Under the pieces are notes generated by a model. The model made no database searches and was not told the DNA's origin. It saw only the letters and a program-made list of their open reading frames with translations. The position numbers and the translations under genes are program-made. From Sphingobacterium daejeonense (GTDB lineage: Bacteria > Bacteroidota > Bacteroidia > Sphingobacteriales > Sphingobacteriaceae): a DNA stretch of 64,000 bases. The stretch is from positions 248,001 to 312,000 of the forward strand of contig NZ_LR590470.1 of assembly GCF_901472535.1 (NCBI RefSeq), in the 5' to 3' direction. Shown piece by piece: positions 9,242 through 19,202 of this stretch; the stretch's first letter is position 1, and each line of letters starts with the position of its first letter.

Positions 9242-9899
9242 GACGATTTATTGCAATAACGATCCTGTCCTTTGCCGTTTTCTATGCAAGAGGACAGATT
9301 TATATCGACCCCGCCGTGGCAGCTGCGACGGGTGTCCATGCAGGGGTCATGAACAGCCAGCTCAATGACGTAAACAGTAATCTCCACGCTCATCCAGCGT
9401 GGACAGCTCGCCGTCAAGGGCCAGCTCCTGATCGTGAACGATTTGCAGGATAAGATTTACAAAGGGTTAAGCGAAGTATCGGGCGTTGTCCGTTCACTGC
9501 TCACCCTAAAGGACATTGCCAGTATTTCCCTTGACATCGTTAACGATGTGGAAAAGGCAATGAACATTGCAAGGGAAATCCGGCACTCCTGCTGTTCGCC
9601 GAAGCGGGCTCAAGGAATTTAAGACACGGGCGACGAACCTGTCTGCCGAGGTCAGCGCCTTTGTGCTGAAAGGTGGAAAGGATAACCTGATGGATGCGGG
9701 CGAACGGGCAAAACTGCTCAACCGGATACGTACAGAACTGACCATCCTGCGGGGCGTAGCCTTTGGGATGCACAGAAGTATGTATTGGGCGAAACAGCGC
9801 GGTATCCTTAACTCCCTCAATCCATACGCAGGGTTTATCAATATCGACAAACAGATTGCCGATGACATTATCCGTAATTCAAAATTGCTCAAACGATGA
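9238..9899 (+). CDS. Exported ICE protein, tandem paralog 1, frameshifted
   Basis: The product starts with a signal peptide ending at Y-A-R-G-Q. The frame is broken near 9380, 9577 and 9612. When the breaks are bridged it reads through to R-S-M-Y-W-A-K-Q-R-G-I-L and N-P-Y-A-G-F-I-N-I-D-K at its C-terminus. The same block (M-Y-W-A-K, N-P-Y, F-I-N-x-D-K, A-D-x-I-I-R-N) ends paralog 3, and a more diverged version ends paralog 2. It sits where traI (DUF4141) lies in the best-known elements, directly after traG. A periplasmic, helical, VirB5-like role is possible but only inferred. Confidence 0.6.
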
Positions 9900-10555
9900 G
9901 ATACTTTATTCTGACCCTCTTGCTTTTGGCCACCAGCTTGACCAGAGCAACCGCACAGCTCAACGTGGAACTGCTCCACCAATTGGTCGAACACAGCAAA
10001 GATGAATACGACCGCCAGATCACCGCACGGAACCGACAGGCCATTACCTCGGCTAACGAGGAAGTAAACAAAGAAGAAACCTCAAAACTCAAAACCCGTT
10101 ACCGAGAACTGCACAGCCGTTTTCAGGTTTTGGGAACAGCATTGCAGGGGCTTAGTATGGGGCTTGAATCCGCGCCAATTGTCACCGACATCATAAACCA
10201 ACAAAAAAGGATTATCGGCATCGTTTCCGCACATCCCGAATTTCTATTGCTCGCCATCGATGCGGAAAAGGATATGGCAGAAAAAGCCGTGCAGTTGGCA
10301 CGTTACCTGACCGGACTTTTTATCAGTATCGGTGACCTTAACCAGATGAAAGCAAGCGACAGGAGAATACTTTACGGACACGTCCTGCAGGAGCTTCGGA
10401 AGATCGCAGGAGCATCGCGAGGACTTGCAGCTACCCTATACTATTCGACACGAAAAAAGCTACTTGATTCCCTAAATCCGTTTTCGGGTTACATCAATGA
10501 GGACAAGCGTATAGTTGATAATATCTTAAGGCAATTGGAGGGATTTAAGCCATGA
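9896..10555 (+). CDS. Exported ICE protein, tandem paralog 2
   Basis: This intact 219-residue protein has a signal peptide (LTLLLLATSLTRATAQ). A charged helical segment follows at about residues 25-65. The C-terminal block (L-L-D-S-L-N-P-F-S-G-Y-I-N-E-D-K-R-I-V-D-N-I-L-R) aligns by eye with the ends of its neighbours on both sides. Starts and stops overlap by ATGA on both sides, so the three genes are translationally coupled. It is the most diverged of the three, lacking the M-Y-W-A-K motif. No known domain is recognised. Confidence 0.65.
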   Translation: MRYFILTLLLLATSLTRATAQLNVELLHQLVEHSKDEYDRQITARNRQAITSANEEVNKEETSKLKTRYRELHSRFQVLGTALQGLSMGLESAPIVTDIINQQKRIIGIVSAHPEFLLLAIDAEKDMAEKAVQLARYLTGLFISIGDLNQMKASDRRILYGHVLQELRKIAGASRGLAATLYYSTRKKLLDSLNPFSGYINEDKRIVDNILRQLEGFKP

Positions 10556-11226
10556 AGAAACAACTTATATCCGTGCTGTTTATATGCTTTTCGACGCTTG
10601 CCTTTGGACAAAGCTATGTAACCATTATCTATGATGCCAAGCACCTCGCCATCGTAAACGAGAACGGCGCGGTAAGGTTGGTTTCCGAACAGACCCATAA
10701 CAACATGCTGGGCAATATCCGAGGACGGATCGACGACATCAATGTTAACCTTTCTTCCGTCGTGCTGGTCCAGAACATGATCCACCGATCATTGACCGAA
10801 GTGGATCGGGCGTTGAAGTCCGGCCGCTCCGCGTTCCATATTTCAAGGCTCGTTCAGGACATTGCCACGCACAGCACAAAAATGCTGGAAACCGCCAAAG
10901 GAGAACCGTGGTTATTGCTCTTTGCCGAAGACGTTGCCCGGCAGCTCAAAGACAGGGGAATAAACCTTGCTGCCGAAGTCTCCGATTTTGTTCTCCAAGA
11001 GGGAAAAAACGTATTGATGGACTATGAAAAAAGAGATCACCTCATGCGGAAAATCATTTTGGAACTAAAAGTTATACGGGCATTGGTATTCAGTATGGAA
11101 AGATCAATGTATTGGGCAAAAATCAACGGTGTACTGAAAATGGCAAACCCTTACCGCAATTTCATCAACATGGACAAACGTAAAGCGGACGAGATCATAC
11201 GAAACTATTATCTACTAAAGGGCTGA
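10552..11226 (+). CDS. Exported ICE protein, tandem paralog 3
   Basis: This intact 224-residue protein has a signal peptide (LISVLFICFSTLAFGQ). It is predicted to be mostly helical. Its second half parallels paralog 1: L-L-L-F-A-E, N-L-A-A-E-V-S-D-F-V-L, M-Y-W-A-K and N-P-Y-R-N-F-I-N-M-D-K. It overlaps paralog 2 and is followed two bases later by another exported protein gene. No known domain is recognised. Periplasmic location follows from the signal peptide, and a structural role in the mating channel is inference. Confidence 0.65.
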   Translation: MKKQLISVLFICFSTLAFGQSYVTIIYDAKHLAIVNENGAVRLVSEQTHNNMLGNIRGRIDDINVNLSSVVLVQNMIHRSLTEVDRALKSGRSAFHISRLVQDIATHSTKMLETAKGEPWLLLFAEDVARQLKDRGINLAAEVSDFVLQEGKNVLMDYEKRDHLMRKIILELKVIRALVFSMERSMYWAKINGVLKMANPYRNFINMDKRKADEIIRNYYLLKG

Positions 11227-11228
11227 AC

Positions 11229-12017
11229 ATGAATAGAATATTTATCACCGGCTTACTGTTGTGCCTGTTTCCATCACGGGAACAATGGCCCAGAACGTGA
11301 AGCGACAGACCGACAAACATATCGTACACCAACATGAGCGCATGGTTCACAAGCAATGGGATCGCAAGAAGTTTACGCCGACAAGTGGCTTTCTCGGTCT
11401 CAACTACCAATATTGGCTCACCTGGGCGTGGCACCCCAACTACCCCAAGACCGACCGTCGACCGTTGAGCGGTACAGGCCCGCAGACCTTGCGCATGGGG
11501 ATGGTACTGGCCATGCAACAGACGGACGAAGCCTTTAAAAAACACGCAGATACCATCCGAAATGTGGCAGTTACCGAAGCCCTCAATTATTCCGGTCTGG
11601 TTACAGATGCCGACCCTTTATGGCTCCTGTATTACCGCAGGGAATTTGGAAACCTTATCGACGGAACAGAGGCCGATCCACTCTCCGGACTTTCACCGGA
11701 CGTGAGGGATTATTTGAGAAATAAAGGGTCTATTGGAATGGTACGGCGAAGAACGTGCAGAACTCAAAGAACGGTTGGAAGCAGCCCGAACGACCACGCT
11801 TGACCGAGGCAGCCGTATCATGGCCTATCACCGTTTGCTTGGAGACCATAGAAAACTACTGTCCGCATGGGAGGCCAAAAAGAACTATGCCACCAAATTC
11901 CTTTTATTGGCAAAGAACCGTGACCGCATGCAAAGTGACAGCCCCGATCTGCCGGAGTTTGGTGGCGGTCGTTCCGATGTACAGATTGCGGAGGACATCC
12001 TAAAAAGAACCCAATAA
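11229..12017 (+). CDS. Exported transfer-operon protein, two frameshifts
   Basis: An ATG at 11229 opens a signal-peptide-like sequence (M-N-R-I-F-I-T-G-L-L-L-C-L-F). A shift near 11270-11280 leads to the main frame (Q-N-V-K-R-Q-T-D-K-H-I-V-H-Q-H). A second shift near 11735 leads to the C-terminus (E-W-Y-G-E-E-R-A-E-L-K). The reconstructed product is about 260 residues, with a charged N-terminal region and a helical, possibly coiled-coil C-terminus. It lies between the paralog trio and traJ, so it is probably a periplasmic component of the conjugation apparatus. The family was not recognised with confidence. Confidence 0.6.
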
Positions 12018-12035
12018 CCAAAATCAGATTACTTT

Positions 12036-13177
12036 ATGGACTTTATCAACATGACGGGGCTAATGCCTCGTTTTTTATTGCAGGGAAATCCTGTAAATGT
12101 GCCGGACTCTTTTAAAGACACGTTCAATTTTTTACAGGGGAACGGTGTCTATGAGGAGGGTGTCATGCACTTTCTCAAAGGCATGAAAAACACGATCTGG
12201 ACGCACTTCGATACGTTCATCACCGATGCACAGGCCCTTGCCGCCATTTTCATGCTCATATTCTTTGCCATCAAATCCTACGAAATGATGGCGGGCGACA
12301 AAAAAATGGAAATCATGCCCTTGTTGCGGCCGTTCGGGCTGGTCATGGTCATCATCTGGTGGGGAACGTTCACACGCGTACTTGCCTATCCCACGGACAT
12401 CGTTGCCGCCAAGACGGAAAGCCTGTTTGACAGCGGGCAGATCGAAGTAAATAACCTACGCCTGCAACGTGCAAAACTCATGGTGGACGTTGCCGACCAA
12501 CTGACCACGATACAGGCCGAAACCGAGATCGCCGAAAAAGAAGCGGATACATGGTACGGACAGGCATGGGATGCGGTCACATCAACCGTAAAGGAGGGTT
12601 TTGCTTCGGTATGGAACCCAATCGTTGAACTTAAAAACCGTATGCAAGTGGGGTTGCAGCTACTGGCGACCTATACCTTAGAAACGTTGGCCGTCTGGTA
12701 TTGCGCATCTGCGTTTATATTATATTCATTATCCAGATCATCTATTCGAGCATCCTTATCATTTTAGGCCCGTTTAGTGTTGCCGTAAGTATCCTGCCTG
12801 CCTTTAGGGATTCCTTTGGTACATGGATAGCCCGGTTTATCGCCGTTAACCTCTATTCCGGCATTGCCTATCTGGTCATGCACGTAGCCAGCCTGTTCCA
12901 ACAGTATGCAATGGAAGCCGAGATTACAAGGTATCAACAACTCCTTGAAAGCACGGGCGACACATTGGAGAAAATGGGCTGGTTTGCGGGCAACGGGATT
13001 TTAAGTTTTGGCATCGTCATCGTGACATTCCTGATCGGAGGACTGACCATGCTCACCGTGCCGAGTATCAGCACATGGATCGTATCGACATCCGGCATCA
13101 CCTCGGCAGCCGCCACGATGGGCCGCGGTGCTTCCAACGCAGCCCGTACGGCAAGAAAGCTGATCGCCAAGTTTTAA
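12036..13177 (+). CDS. traJ: TraJ VirB6/TrbL-like membrane protein, frameshifted
   Basis: This polytopic membrane protein of about 380 residues matches TraJ of Bacteroidota conjugative transposons in position and sequence style. An amphipathic N-terminal part is followed by helices at A-A-I-F-M-L-I-F-F-A and V-M-V-I-I-W-W. A long charged loop (about residues 120-200) and more helices follow in the second half. The frame breaks at about 12695-12710, where the C-terminal helices (Y-I-I-F-I-I-Q-I-I-Y) continue in another frame. It is the likely counterpart of VirB6/TrbL, which forms part of the inner-membrane channel. Confidence 0.8.
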
Positions 13178-13198
13178 ACCTTTTAAACACTTCATTTC

Positions 13199-13820
13199 AT
13201 GATAATAAAAAATATCGAAGCCAAGATCAGGCTTGCCACTTTTATTGCAGGGGCAAGCCTGATCGCCGCCCTGCTCATGGTGGTGGCGGTATCTTTTTTT
13301 GCCTACAAACAGGTCGGCAATGCACGGAAATCCGTGTACATACTTGATGCCAATAATGTACCCATGTCCGCAAACCAAACCGACGTCGAGGTAAATAGAC
13401 CCATTGAATACCGCACACACATCAACTCATTTCATTCACTATTCTTTACCCTTGCACCTGACGATAAGTTTATCGAATACCAGATGAAAAAAGCTATGTA
13501 CCTGATCGATGAATCCGGTGCTTTGCAGTACAACAACTTGCGGGAAAAAGGGATTTTTCAACTCCGTGCTATCATCTAGCTCCGTGCTCACCATCCAGAC
13601 AGATTCCATCCATGTCGATCCGGTAAAGAAATACTTTAAGTTTTATGGCAAACAGACCATAGATCGGCGCAGCTCTACCGTAATACGCTCGCTGGTCACC
13701 GAGGGCTATTTACGGGACCTTGAAATGCGTACGGAGAACAATGGTCACGGTGTACTGATAACCCGATGGAAAACACTCGAAAACAAAGATATATCCTATG
13801 TTCAAAAAAATAACTTCTAA
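13199..13820 (+). CDS. traK: TraK VirB8-like transfer protein, frameshifted
   Basis: The reconstructed protein of about 206 residues has a short cytoplasmic N-terminus (K-N-I-E-A-K-I-R) and a single membrane helix at about residues 15-38. A soluble periplasmic domain follows. The layout and the R-P-I-E-Y-R-T-H-I-N-S-F-H motif fit TraK, the VirB8 counterpart. The frame breaks at about 13550-13560 (G-I-F, then N-S-V-L-S-S-S-S-V-L). The last codons overlap the start of the next gene. It is expected to scaffold the inner-membrane complex. Confidence 0.8.
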
Positions 13821-14238
13821 CCGACCACCCGATACTACGGTATGGGCAGCTTTTTATAAGGAGTTTGGCAAGTACATCGATGGGAGCATCACACGTACCC
13901 AACGGTTTCTTGAAGCCCGGCCACGTGCGGTATTTTCGGTAATGGTGTTGAGCATCCTCGTTTCTGCCAGTTGCTTTCTTTTTCTCCCAAAGGAAATACC
14001 GAAGAAAGAACCCTTACAACTTTCCATGCAACAGCCCCTAATGGATGGAATGGGCGGTATTGTTACCACCGTTTCAGCTTTAAAAGAACTGCTTGAAATC
14101 CGCGCTGTCCTTGACACACTCATGCAAAAGGAACAGTTAAACAGTGCCGACAGCCTTCTTATGGAAAGTGCCATCGACAGGATGCAGATACTCGAAAAAC
14201 GACTGTCCGAAGCCAACAAACCCCACAACTCACCCTAA
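13798..14238 (+). CDS. Small membrane protein in traL position
   Basis: This 146-residue protein has one membrane helix (V-F-S-V-M-V-L-S-I-L-V-S-A-S-C-F-L-F-L) at about residues 45-63. A C-terminal helical region follows (A-L-K-E-L-L-E-I-R-A-V-L-D-T-L). It starts inside the end of traK and sits between traK and traM, where traL is found in related elements. The sequence gives no enzymatic clue. An inner-membrane accessory role in the secretion channel is inferred from context. Confidence 0.6.
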   Translation: MFKKITSNRPPDTTVWAAFYKEFGKYIDGSITRTQRFLEARPRAVFSVMVLSILVSASCFLFLPKEIPKKEPLQLSMQQPLMDGMGGIVTTVSALKELLEIRAVLDTLMQKEQLNSADSLLMESAIDRMQILEKRLSEANKPHNSP

Positions 14239-14253
14239 TATAATCCAACAAAC

Positions 14254-15411
14254 ATGAAAATCAATTTCAGACAACCGCGCTATGTGCTGCCAATCATAGT
14301 GCTGCCTTTTCTATGCCTGTTCTTTTACGTGTACCAGACAGGCTTTGCGAAGGATGAAGTACCACACCAAGAGGGCGATCCCCTGCAGGGACAGATTGCC
14401 GAAGTATCGGAAGATGTGAAAAAACGTGCGCTTTCGGACAAACTTGCCGCCTATCGTGAACAGTACCGCCATGGTGATGGCTATACAGCAATAGGCCAGC
14501 TACAGGAAGAAAGAGCCGAACAGTTTCGTTTTGATGAAATGTATAACGAGGAAGAAAAGCGCAGGCTTGATTCCATCGAACGGGCAATCAAAAATCAGCG
14601 ACCTGTTTTCACTACTAGAGATTCGGAAAACAATGATCAAGATCGAGCGTTACAACAGGCTCTTTCCTCATTACAGCGAAAACGTGAACCGACGAGAGCC
14701 ATGCCCGATAAGGCCGATCCGATGGAACTTTTCCGCAAACAGATGGCCTATGCGGACAGCATGGCAAGGGCAAACGATCCCGACGAACAGGCAGCCCGCA
14801 TGGAACGTGAACGTATGGAAGAAGCAAAAAGGGAACTCGAAAACCAGCCCCGTCTGTCCGTCTCCAAATACGGTACAGGCCAGGGAACGTTCAACACCGT
14901 CCGCCCCGAAAATGACAATACTTTCATTCAGGCTATTGTCGATGAAAACATGACAGGGTATGCCGATTCGCGTTTGCGCATTCGGCTCATGGATGACCTA
15001 TTGGTCGGCCCGCACGTGGTCAAGAAAGGTACCCACGTATTTGCAAAAATTTCCGGTTTTTCAGGGCAACGGGTACTGCTCACCATCACTTCCATTATGT
15101 ACGGCAACAACATATTGCCTGTCCGACTGGAAATCTATGATAATGACGGTTCACCCGGACTGTACGTGCCCGCTTCGGCATTCAGGGAGTTTAGCCGGGA
15201 GCTCGGCGGTAACACCACGCAGGGAGTTAACCTGCAACAACAAGCGGAAAACAACAGCCAATTGGTCATGAGCGCCATCCAGCGGATGTTCCAATCCACA
15301 ACGACCGCCGTATCAAAGCATATACGGAAGAACAGGGCGAAACTGAAATACAACACGATGGTCTACCTCATCGATCCTCCAAGCTCTCCGCCAAAACCAA
15401 CAAAATTATAA
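14254..15411 (+). CDS. traM: TraM VirB10-like transfer protein
   Basis: This intact 385-residue protein has an N-terminal membrane helix at about residues 12-30 and a charged, helical linker. Its C-terminal domain contains the TraM/VirB10-like segment: I-Q-A-I-V-D-E, V-K-K-G-T-H-V-F-A-K-I-S-G, and L-E-I-Y-D-N-D-G-S-P-G-L-Y-V-P. VirB10-type proteins bridge the inner and outer membranes. The next gene, traN, is the partner expected to act as the VirB9-like outer part. This gene shows no frameshift. Confidence 0.87.
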   Translation: MKINFRQPRYVLPIIVLPFLCLFFYVYQTGFAKDEVPHQEGDPLQGQIAEVSEDVKKRALSDKLAAYREQYRHGDGYTAIGQLQEERAEQFRFDEMYNEEEKRRLDSIERAIKNQRPVFTTRDSENNDQDRALQQALSSLQRKREPTRAMPDKADPMELFRKQMAYADSMARANDPDEQAARMERERMEEAKRELENQPRLSVSKYGTGQGTFNTVRPENDNTFIQAIVDENMTGYADSRLRIRLMDDLLVGPHVVKKGTHVFAKISGFSGQRVLLTITSIMYGNNILPVRLEIYDNDGSPGLYVPASAFREFSRELGGNTTQGVNLQQQAENNSQLVMSAIQRMFQSTTTAVSKHIRKNRAKLKYNTMVYLIDPPSSPPKPTKL

Positions 15412-15437
15412 ACAGTAAAACCATTTAAGATTTCACC

Positions 15438-16287
15438 ATGAAAAAAAAACATCATTTTCTAATCCTTTTCCTTTTGTGCTGTATCGGATATTCCGCCCAT
15501 AGTCAACAAGCTACGGAAACCCGGTTAGGAGCACTTCCCGAACTTCCTTTGCACCAAGGACATACGCTGCATATCCTTTCGCCAGAACCTATACAGTATG
15601 TTGATATTGCTTCGCACCATGTATCAGGTGACCTGCCACTTGACAACGTGTTGCGAATCAAATTAAATGAGGACACCATGCTGACAGAACGCCTCGATTA
15701 CGAACTTGGAGCGGTTACCATTGTAGGCGATAATTACTTCGCGCAATACCGCTTGACGGCGCCATTATTGATTGATGATAAGAGCATTCCGGCCATGCTG
15801 GAAATCAAAACCGGAACACACCCGCCCTTTGGAAATTTCGGAAATCGGATTGAGCCGTAGCCAGATGAAAAACCTCGCATTCGGTCTGCTTACAAAAGGT
15901 GTTCATCATCCTGTAAGAAGCACACAGGAAAACGGTGTGGGTATTGTACTTAATGGTATCAGCACATTGGGTGATTACATCTTCCTGGATATTTCATTTA
16001 CAAACACATCAAATGTTTCCTACAATGTGGACGAACTCCGTTTTTTCATCGAGGACAAGAAGATCACCAAAGCAACGAACGTGCAGACCGTGGAAATCAA
16101 CCCCCTTTGGCAATACCAAACTTTAAAGGAGTTTGAGAAAAGACACCGCAATGTGTTCGTACTGAAAAAGGCCACCTTTCCCGGCAGTAAGGTACTTAAG
16201 GTAAGTCTTACCGAAAAACAGATTTCAGGCCGTACTGTCAACCTAAAAATAAAGTACGGAGATATTCTGAAAGCCGACACTTTTTAA
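15438..16287 (+). CDS. traN: TraN DUF4138/VirB9-like protein, frameshifted
   Basis: The product begins with a signal peptide (ILFLLCCIGYSAHSQQ). It continues with beta-rich sequence, including L-H-I-L-S-P-E-P-I-Q-Y-V-D-I. The frame must change between about 15790 and 15845. Downstream it reads I-G-L-S-R-S-Q-M-K-N-L-A-F, then a DUF4138-like region with V-G-I-V-L-N-G-I and Y-I-F-L-D-I-S-F-T-N-T-S. Total length is about 282 residues, normal for TraN. It is the likely VirB9 counterpart, forming the outer-membrane ring with TraM. Confidence 0.82.
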
Positions 16288-16426
16288 ACCGGCTTTATCT
16301 AACCTTTCAAAGCTGACTTTATGGAAGCCTTCTGCTAACCAGATTGAAGGCTTAGTACTGATAAATAACCCAATTTATTATGGAGGAACGGCGAAGCCCT
16401 CCTTCCAACCGATAAAAAAAATATTT
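16288..16426. other. Gap with hairpin between traN and coupling gene
   Basis: AAGCCTTC at 16325-16332 pairs with GAAGGCTT at 16346-16353. A second weaker inverted repeat (GGAGG...CCTCC) lies near 16383-16400. There is no T-run, so these are not clear terminators. The 139-base gap is the longest within the transfer block after mobA and may hold a separate promoter or an attenuator for the coupling-protein gene. Confidence 0.35.
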
Positions 16427-18464
16427 ATGGAAGAAACCAAAGAACAGCTGGGGCTTTACCGTTCCCTGCAATTTGGCATCTACCTATCCGTTGTCCTCGA
16501 AGCCTTTCTTTTTTTCTATGTAGATAGGTTCGTCTTGACAGGAACAACCGATAGCGGGTTGTTCCTATTTGCGGAAAGGCTTTCGAGGGTGCCGTTCTAT
16601 GCCGAACTGATAAACAGCAAACTCTTTACGTTCGTACTGATCTGTCTGGTCTCCGTTGGAACATTGAGCCGAAAGAAAAAAGACCTCAATCCCAAGACAC
16701 AGATCGGTTACCCTTTGGCATTGGGGATGCTCATTCTGTTTTCGGGATTGTGGTTGCAAGGACGTGTAGCGGCTCCGATATGGGGGCAAGTAAATTGGTT
16801 TGACCTTGCCTATGTCACGAGTTCGTTTGCGGGAGCCGTTTTGGTACACGTTGCAATGGATAACGTGTCCAAGATCATAAGCACCAGTCTGGGAAAGGAT
16901 CGCTGGAACGTCGAAGAAGAATCCTTTATGCAGCCGACCCAGCCCGTCGTAAGCCCGTATTCGATCAACATCCCGACATTGTTCTATTACAAAGGGAAAG
17001 TTCGCAAAGGTTTTCTATCCATCGAAAACATTTTTAGGGGCCTGATTCTTTGCGGAGTTCCGGGAAGTGGAAAATCGTTTGGGGTCATCATGCCGATCAT
17101 CCGCCAAATGCTGGCCAATTCGTTCACGATGTGCCTGTACGATTTGAAATACCCCGATCTCGGCAAGGTAGCCTATTATCACTATCTGCTTGCCAAACAG
17201 GACAATCGGTGCAAGGATTACAAATTCCATGTTATCAATCTCAACGACCCGGCAAAGAGCAGACGGGTAAACCCGATGAAGCGGGAGTATCTGGGTACGC
17301 TTGCCGATGCTTCGGAAACAGCCGAAGCACTTGTTGAAGCCTTGAAAAAGGGCGACAAATCCGGCGGGAGCGACCAGTTTTTCACGCAGTCCGCCGTCAA
17401 TTTCCTTGCCGCCTGTATCTTCTTTTTCAGCAGGTACGAGGACGGCCGTTATTCCAGCCTGCCCCATGTGCTTGCCTTTCTTAACCTGTCCTATGAACAG
17501 ATTTTTACGGTATTGTTCAGCAACGGAGAGCTTAGTTCCCTTTTATCGCCGTTCATGTCCGCCTACAAGGCAAAGGCATTTGACCAATTGGAGGGGCAGG
17601 TCGGAACGCTCAAAATCTTTATCAGCCGGATGGCCACCAAAGAAACATTTTGGGTGTTCGCTGGCGATGATTTCGAACTACAGGTCAGCAATCCCAAACA
17701 CCCCCGGTGTTTTGGTGCTTGCCAATGATCCCAGCACGCAGAGCATCAACTCCGCCTGCCTGTCGGTAGTACTTAATCGGGTTACGAAACTTATCAATAC
17801 GAAAGGCAATTTACCCATCGGTTTAGTGGTGGATGAGGCTCCAAGCCTCTATATTCACCGTGTTGACCTATTGGTGGCACAGAGCAGATCCAATTTTTCT
17901 GGGGTGGTTTTGGGGCTTCAGGAGTTGCCTATGTTACGTCAACAATACGGCAAGGAAACGGCCGAAACCATCACGTCCATCATGGGGAATGTACTGTCCG
18001 GTGCGGTCAGGAGCAAAGAAACTTTGGAGTGGCTGGAACGTCTGTTTGGCAAGGTCAAGCAAACGGGTGAAAGCCTAAGCATCGACCGTACGAAAACCTC
18101 GCTATCCCTGAATGAAAAACTTGAACCGCTGATACCCGCCGGAAAGATAGCATCATTAAAAGCGGGTGAAATTGTCGGCATCGTTGCCCGTGATACGATG
18201 GAAACTTATACGGGCAAATACGAGACCACGGCGGTCAATTGCCGCGTCAATCTGGACATGGAAGCCATCAAAAAGGAAGAAGCAAGTTATCGGGAACTAC
18301 CTACCTATTACGACTTCGGTGGTCGGAAAGAAGAAATCCTACTGGACAATTTTTTCCGTATCAACAGGGAGGTTGAAGAAATTGTCGAACAGTTTATTCC
18401 CGTTCAGGACAACATGCAATTCCCCACACCAAGTGAAATAACGGAGTACAACAAAAGAAAATAG
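16427..18464 (+). CDS. mobC: VirD4-type coupling protein (MobC/TraD-like), frameshifted
   Basis: This is the type IV coupling protein that links the relaxosome to the secretion channel. It has N-terminal membrane helices at about residues 18-32, 65-76 and 95-112. Walker A is GVPGSGKS near residue 207 and Walker B is LVVDEAPS. The full length is about 680 residues, normal for the family. The frame breaks near 17698 within an ACCCCC-type run (N-P-K, then T-P-G-V-L-V-L-A-N-D). Here the gene lies after traN rather than next to mobA/mobB. An M23 peptidase gene follows. Confidence 0.88.
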
Positions 18465-18517
18465 TCACCCGACTTTTTAAAGGGAGTATAAGCCGTTAAA
18501 CCAAAATCCAAAACATC

Positions 18518-19042
18518 ATGAAGAAACCCGAACGTTCCGCATATCTGCGGAACAGACTTGTCGTCCCAAGCCTTTTTTTGGGGTGGTTGATGTTCGTTCC
18601 GTTTATGCTTTGTGGACAGGCTATCGACTACAGTCCACCGTTGGAGAAATTAAAGATTACCTCGCCATTCGGATACCGTATCCACCCGATCAGTGGTAAG
18701 GCTTCACACCATAACGGTGTTGACTTTGCCGCCCGTTCCGATCCCGTTTTCAATGTACTTGACGGCCGGGTTAAAGAAACCGGAAAGCATAAGTTGCTCG
18801 GCAAGTACATACGCATAGCACACGGCGAAGTAGAAACCATTTACGGACACCTTTCCCATATACTCGTTGCAACGCGTGATACAGTTATAACTGGACAGCC
18901 TATCGCCATCACTGGAAGCACGGGCAGGGCAACGGGAGAACACCTGCATTTTTCGGTGAAATTCAATGGTAAATTCCTTGACCCCTTGAAATTCCTGCGC
19001 AGGTTAAAAGAACAATCAGATCAATCCTTAAACATCGAATAA
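18518..19042 (+). CDS. M23 family peptidoglycan endopeptidase
   Basis: This 174-residue protein starts with a basic N-terminus and a hydrophobic export segment (L-F-L-G-W-L-M-F-V-P-F-M-L). A compact lysostaphin-type M23 domain follows. Zinc ligands are visible in H-N-G-V-D-F and in the terminal H-L-H-F motif. F-G-Y-R-I-H-P-I-S-G and I-Y-G-H-L-S-H flank the site. Such enzymes cut peptide cross-links in peptidoglycan and are thought to open the wall for the mating channel. The context directly after the coupling protein supports that role. The gene is intact. Confidence 0.85.
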   Translation: MKKPERSAYLRNRLVVPSLFLGWLMFVPFMLCGQAIDYSPPLEKLKITSPFGYRIHPISGKASHHNGVDFAARSDPVFNVLDGRVKETGKHKLLGKYIRIAHGEVETIYGHLSHILVATRDTVITGQPIAITGSTGRATGEHLHFSVKFNGKFLDPLKFLRRLKEQSDQSLNIE

Positions 19043-19043
19043 T

Positions 19044-19202
19044 ATGGACTATCATTTAAGAACACTGCAACAAAAACTAAGTGTCCTGGCCAGTGGTGAA
19101 GACATTGGACTAACACCAGCGGAAGCGGCCATTTATGGCGTAGAATACGCCGACGAATGCCCAGACGACGAATCCCCGGAGGTGGTCGAAGATGAGCATT
19201 AA
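19044..19202 (+). CDS. Small acidic protein upstream of ArdC
   Basis: This 52-residue ORF begins with ATG one base after the M23 stop. It ends with a TAA that overlaps the start of the ArdC-like gene at 19192. The tight spacing on both sides and the regular composition argue that it is real. The product reads Q-Q-K-L-S-V-L-A-S-G-E-D-I-G-L-T-P-A-E-A in the middle and has a strongly acidic tail (E-C-P-D-D-E-S-P-E-V-V-E-D-E-H). No family was recognised. Coupling to an antirestriction gene suggests, but does not show, a role in establishment in the new host. Confidence 0.6.
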   Translation: MDYHLRTLQQKLSVLASGEDIGLTPAEAAIYGVEYADECPDDESPEVVEDEH

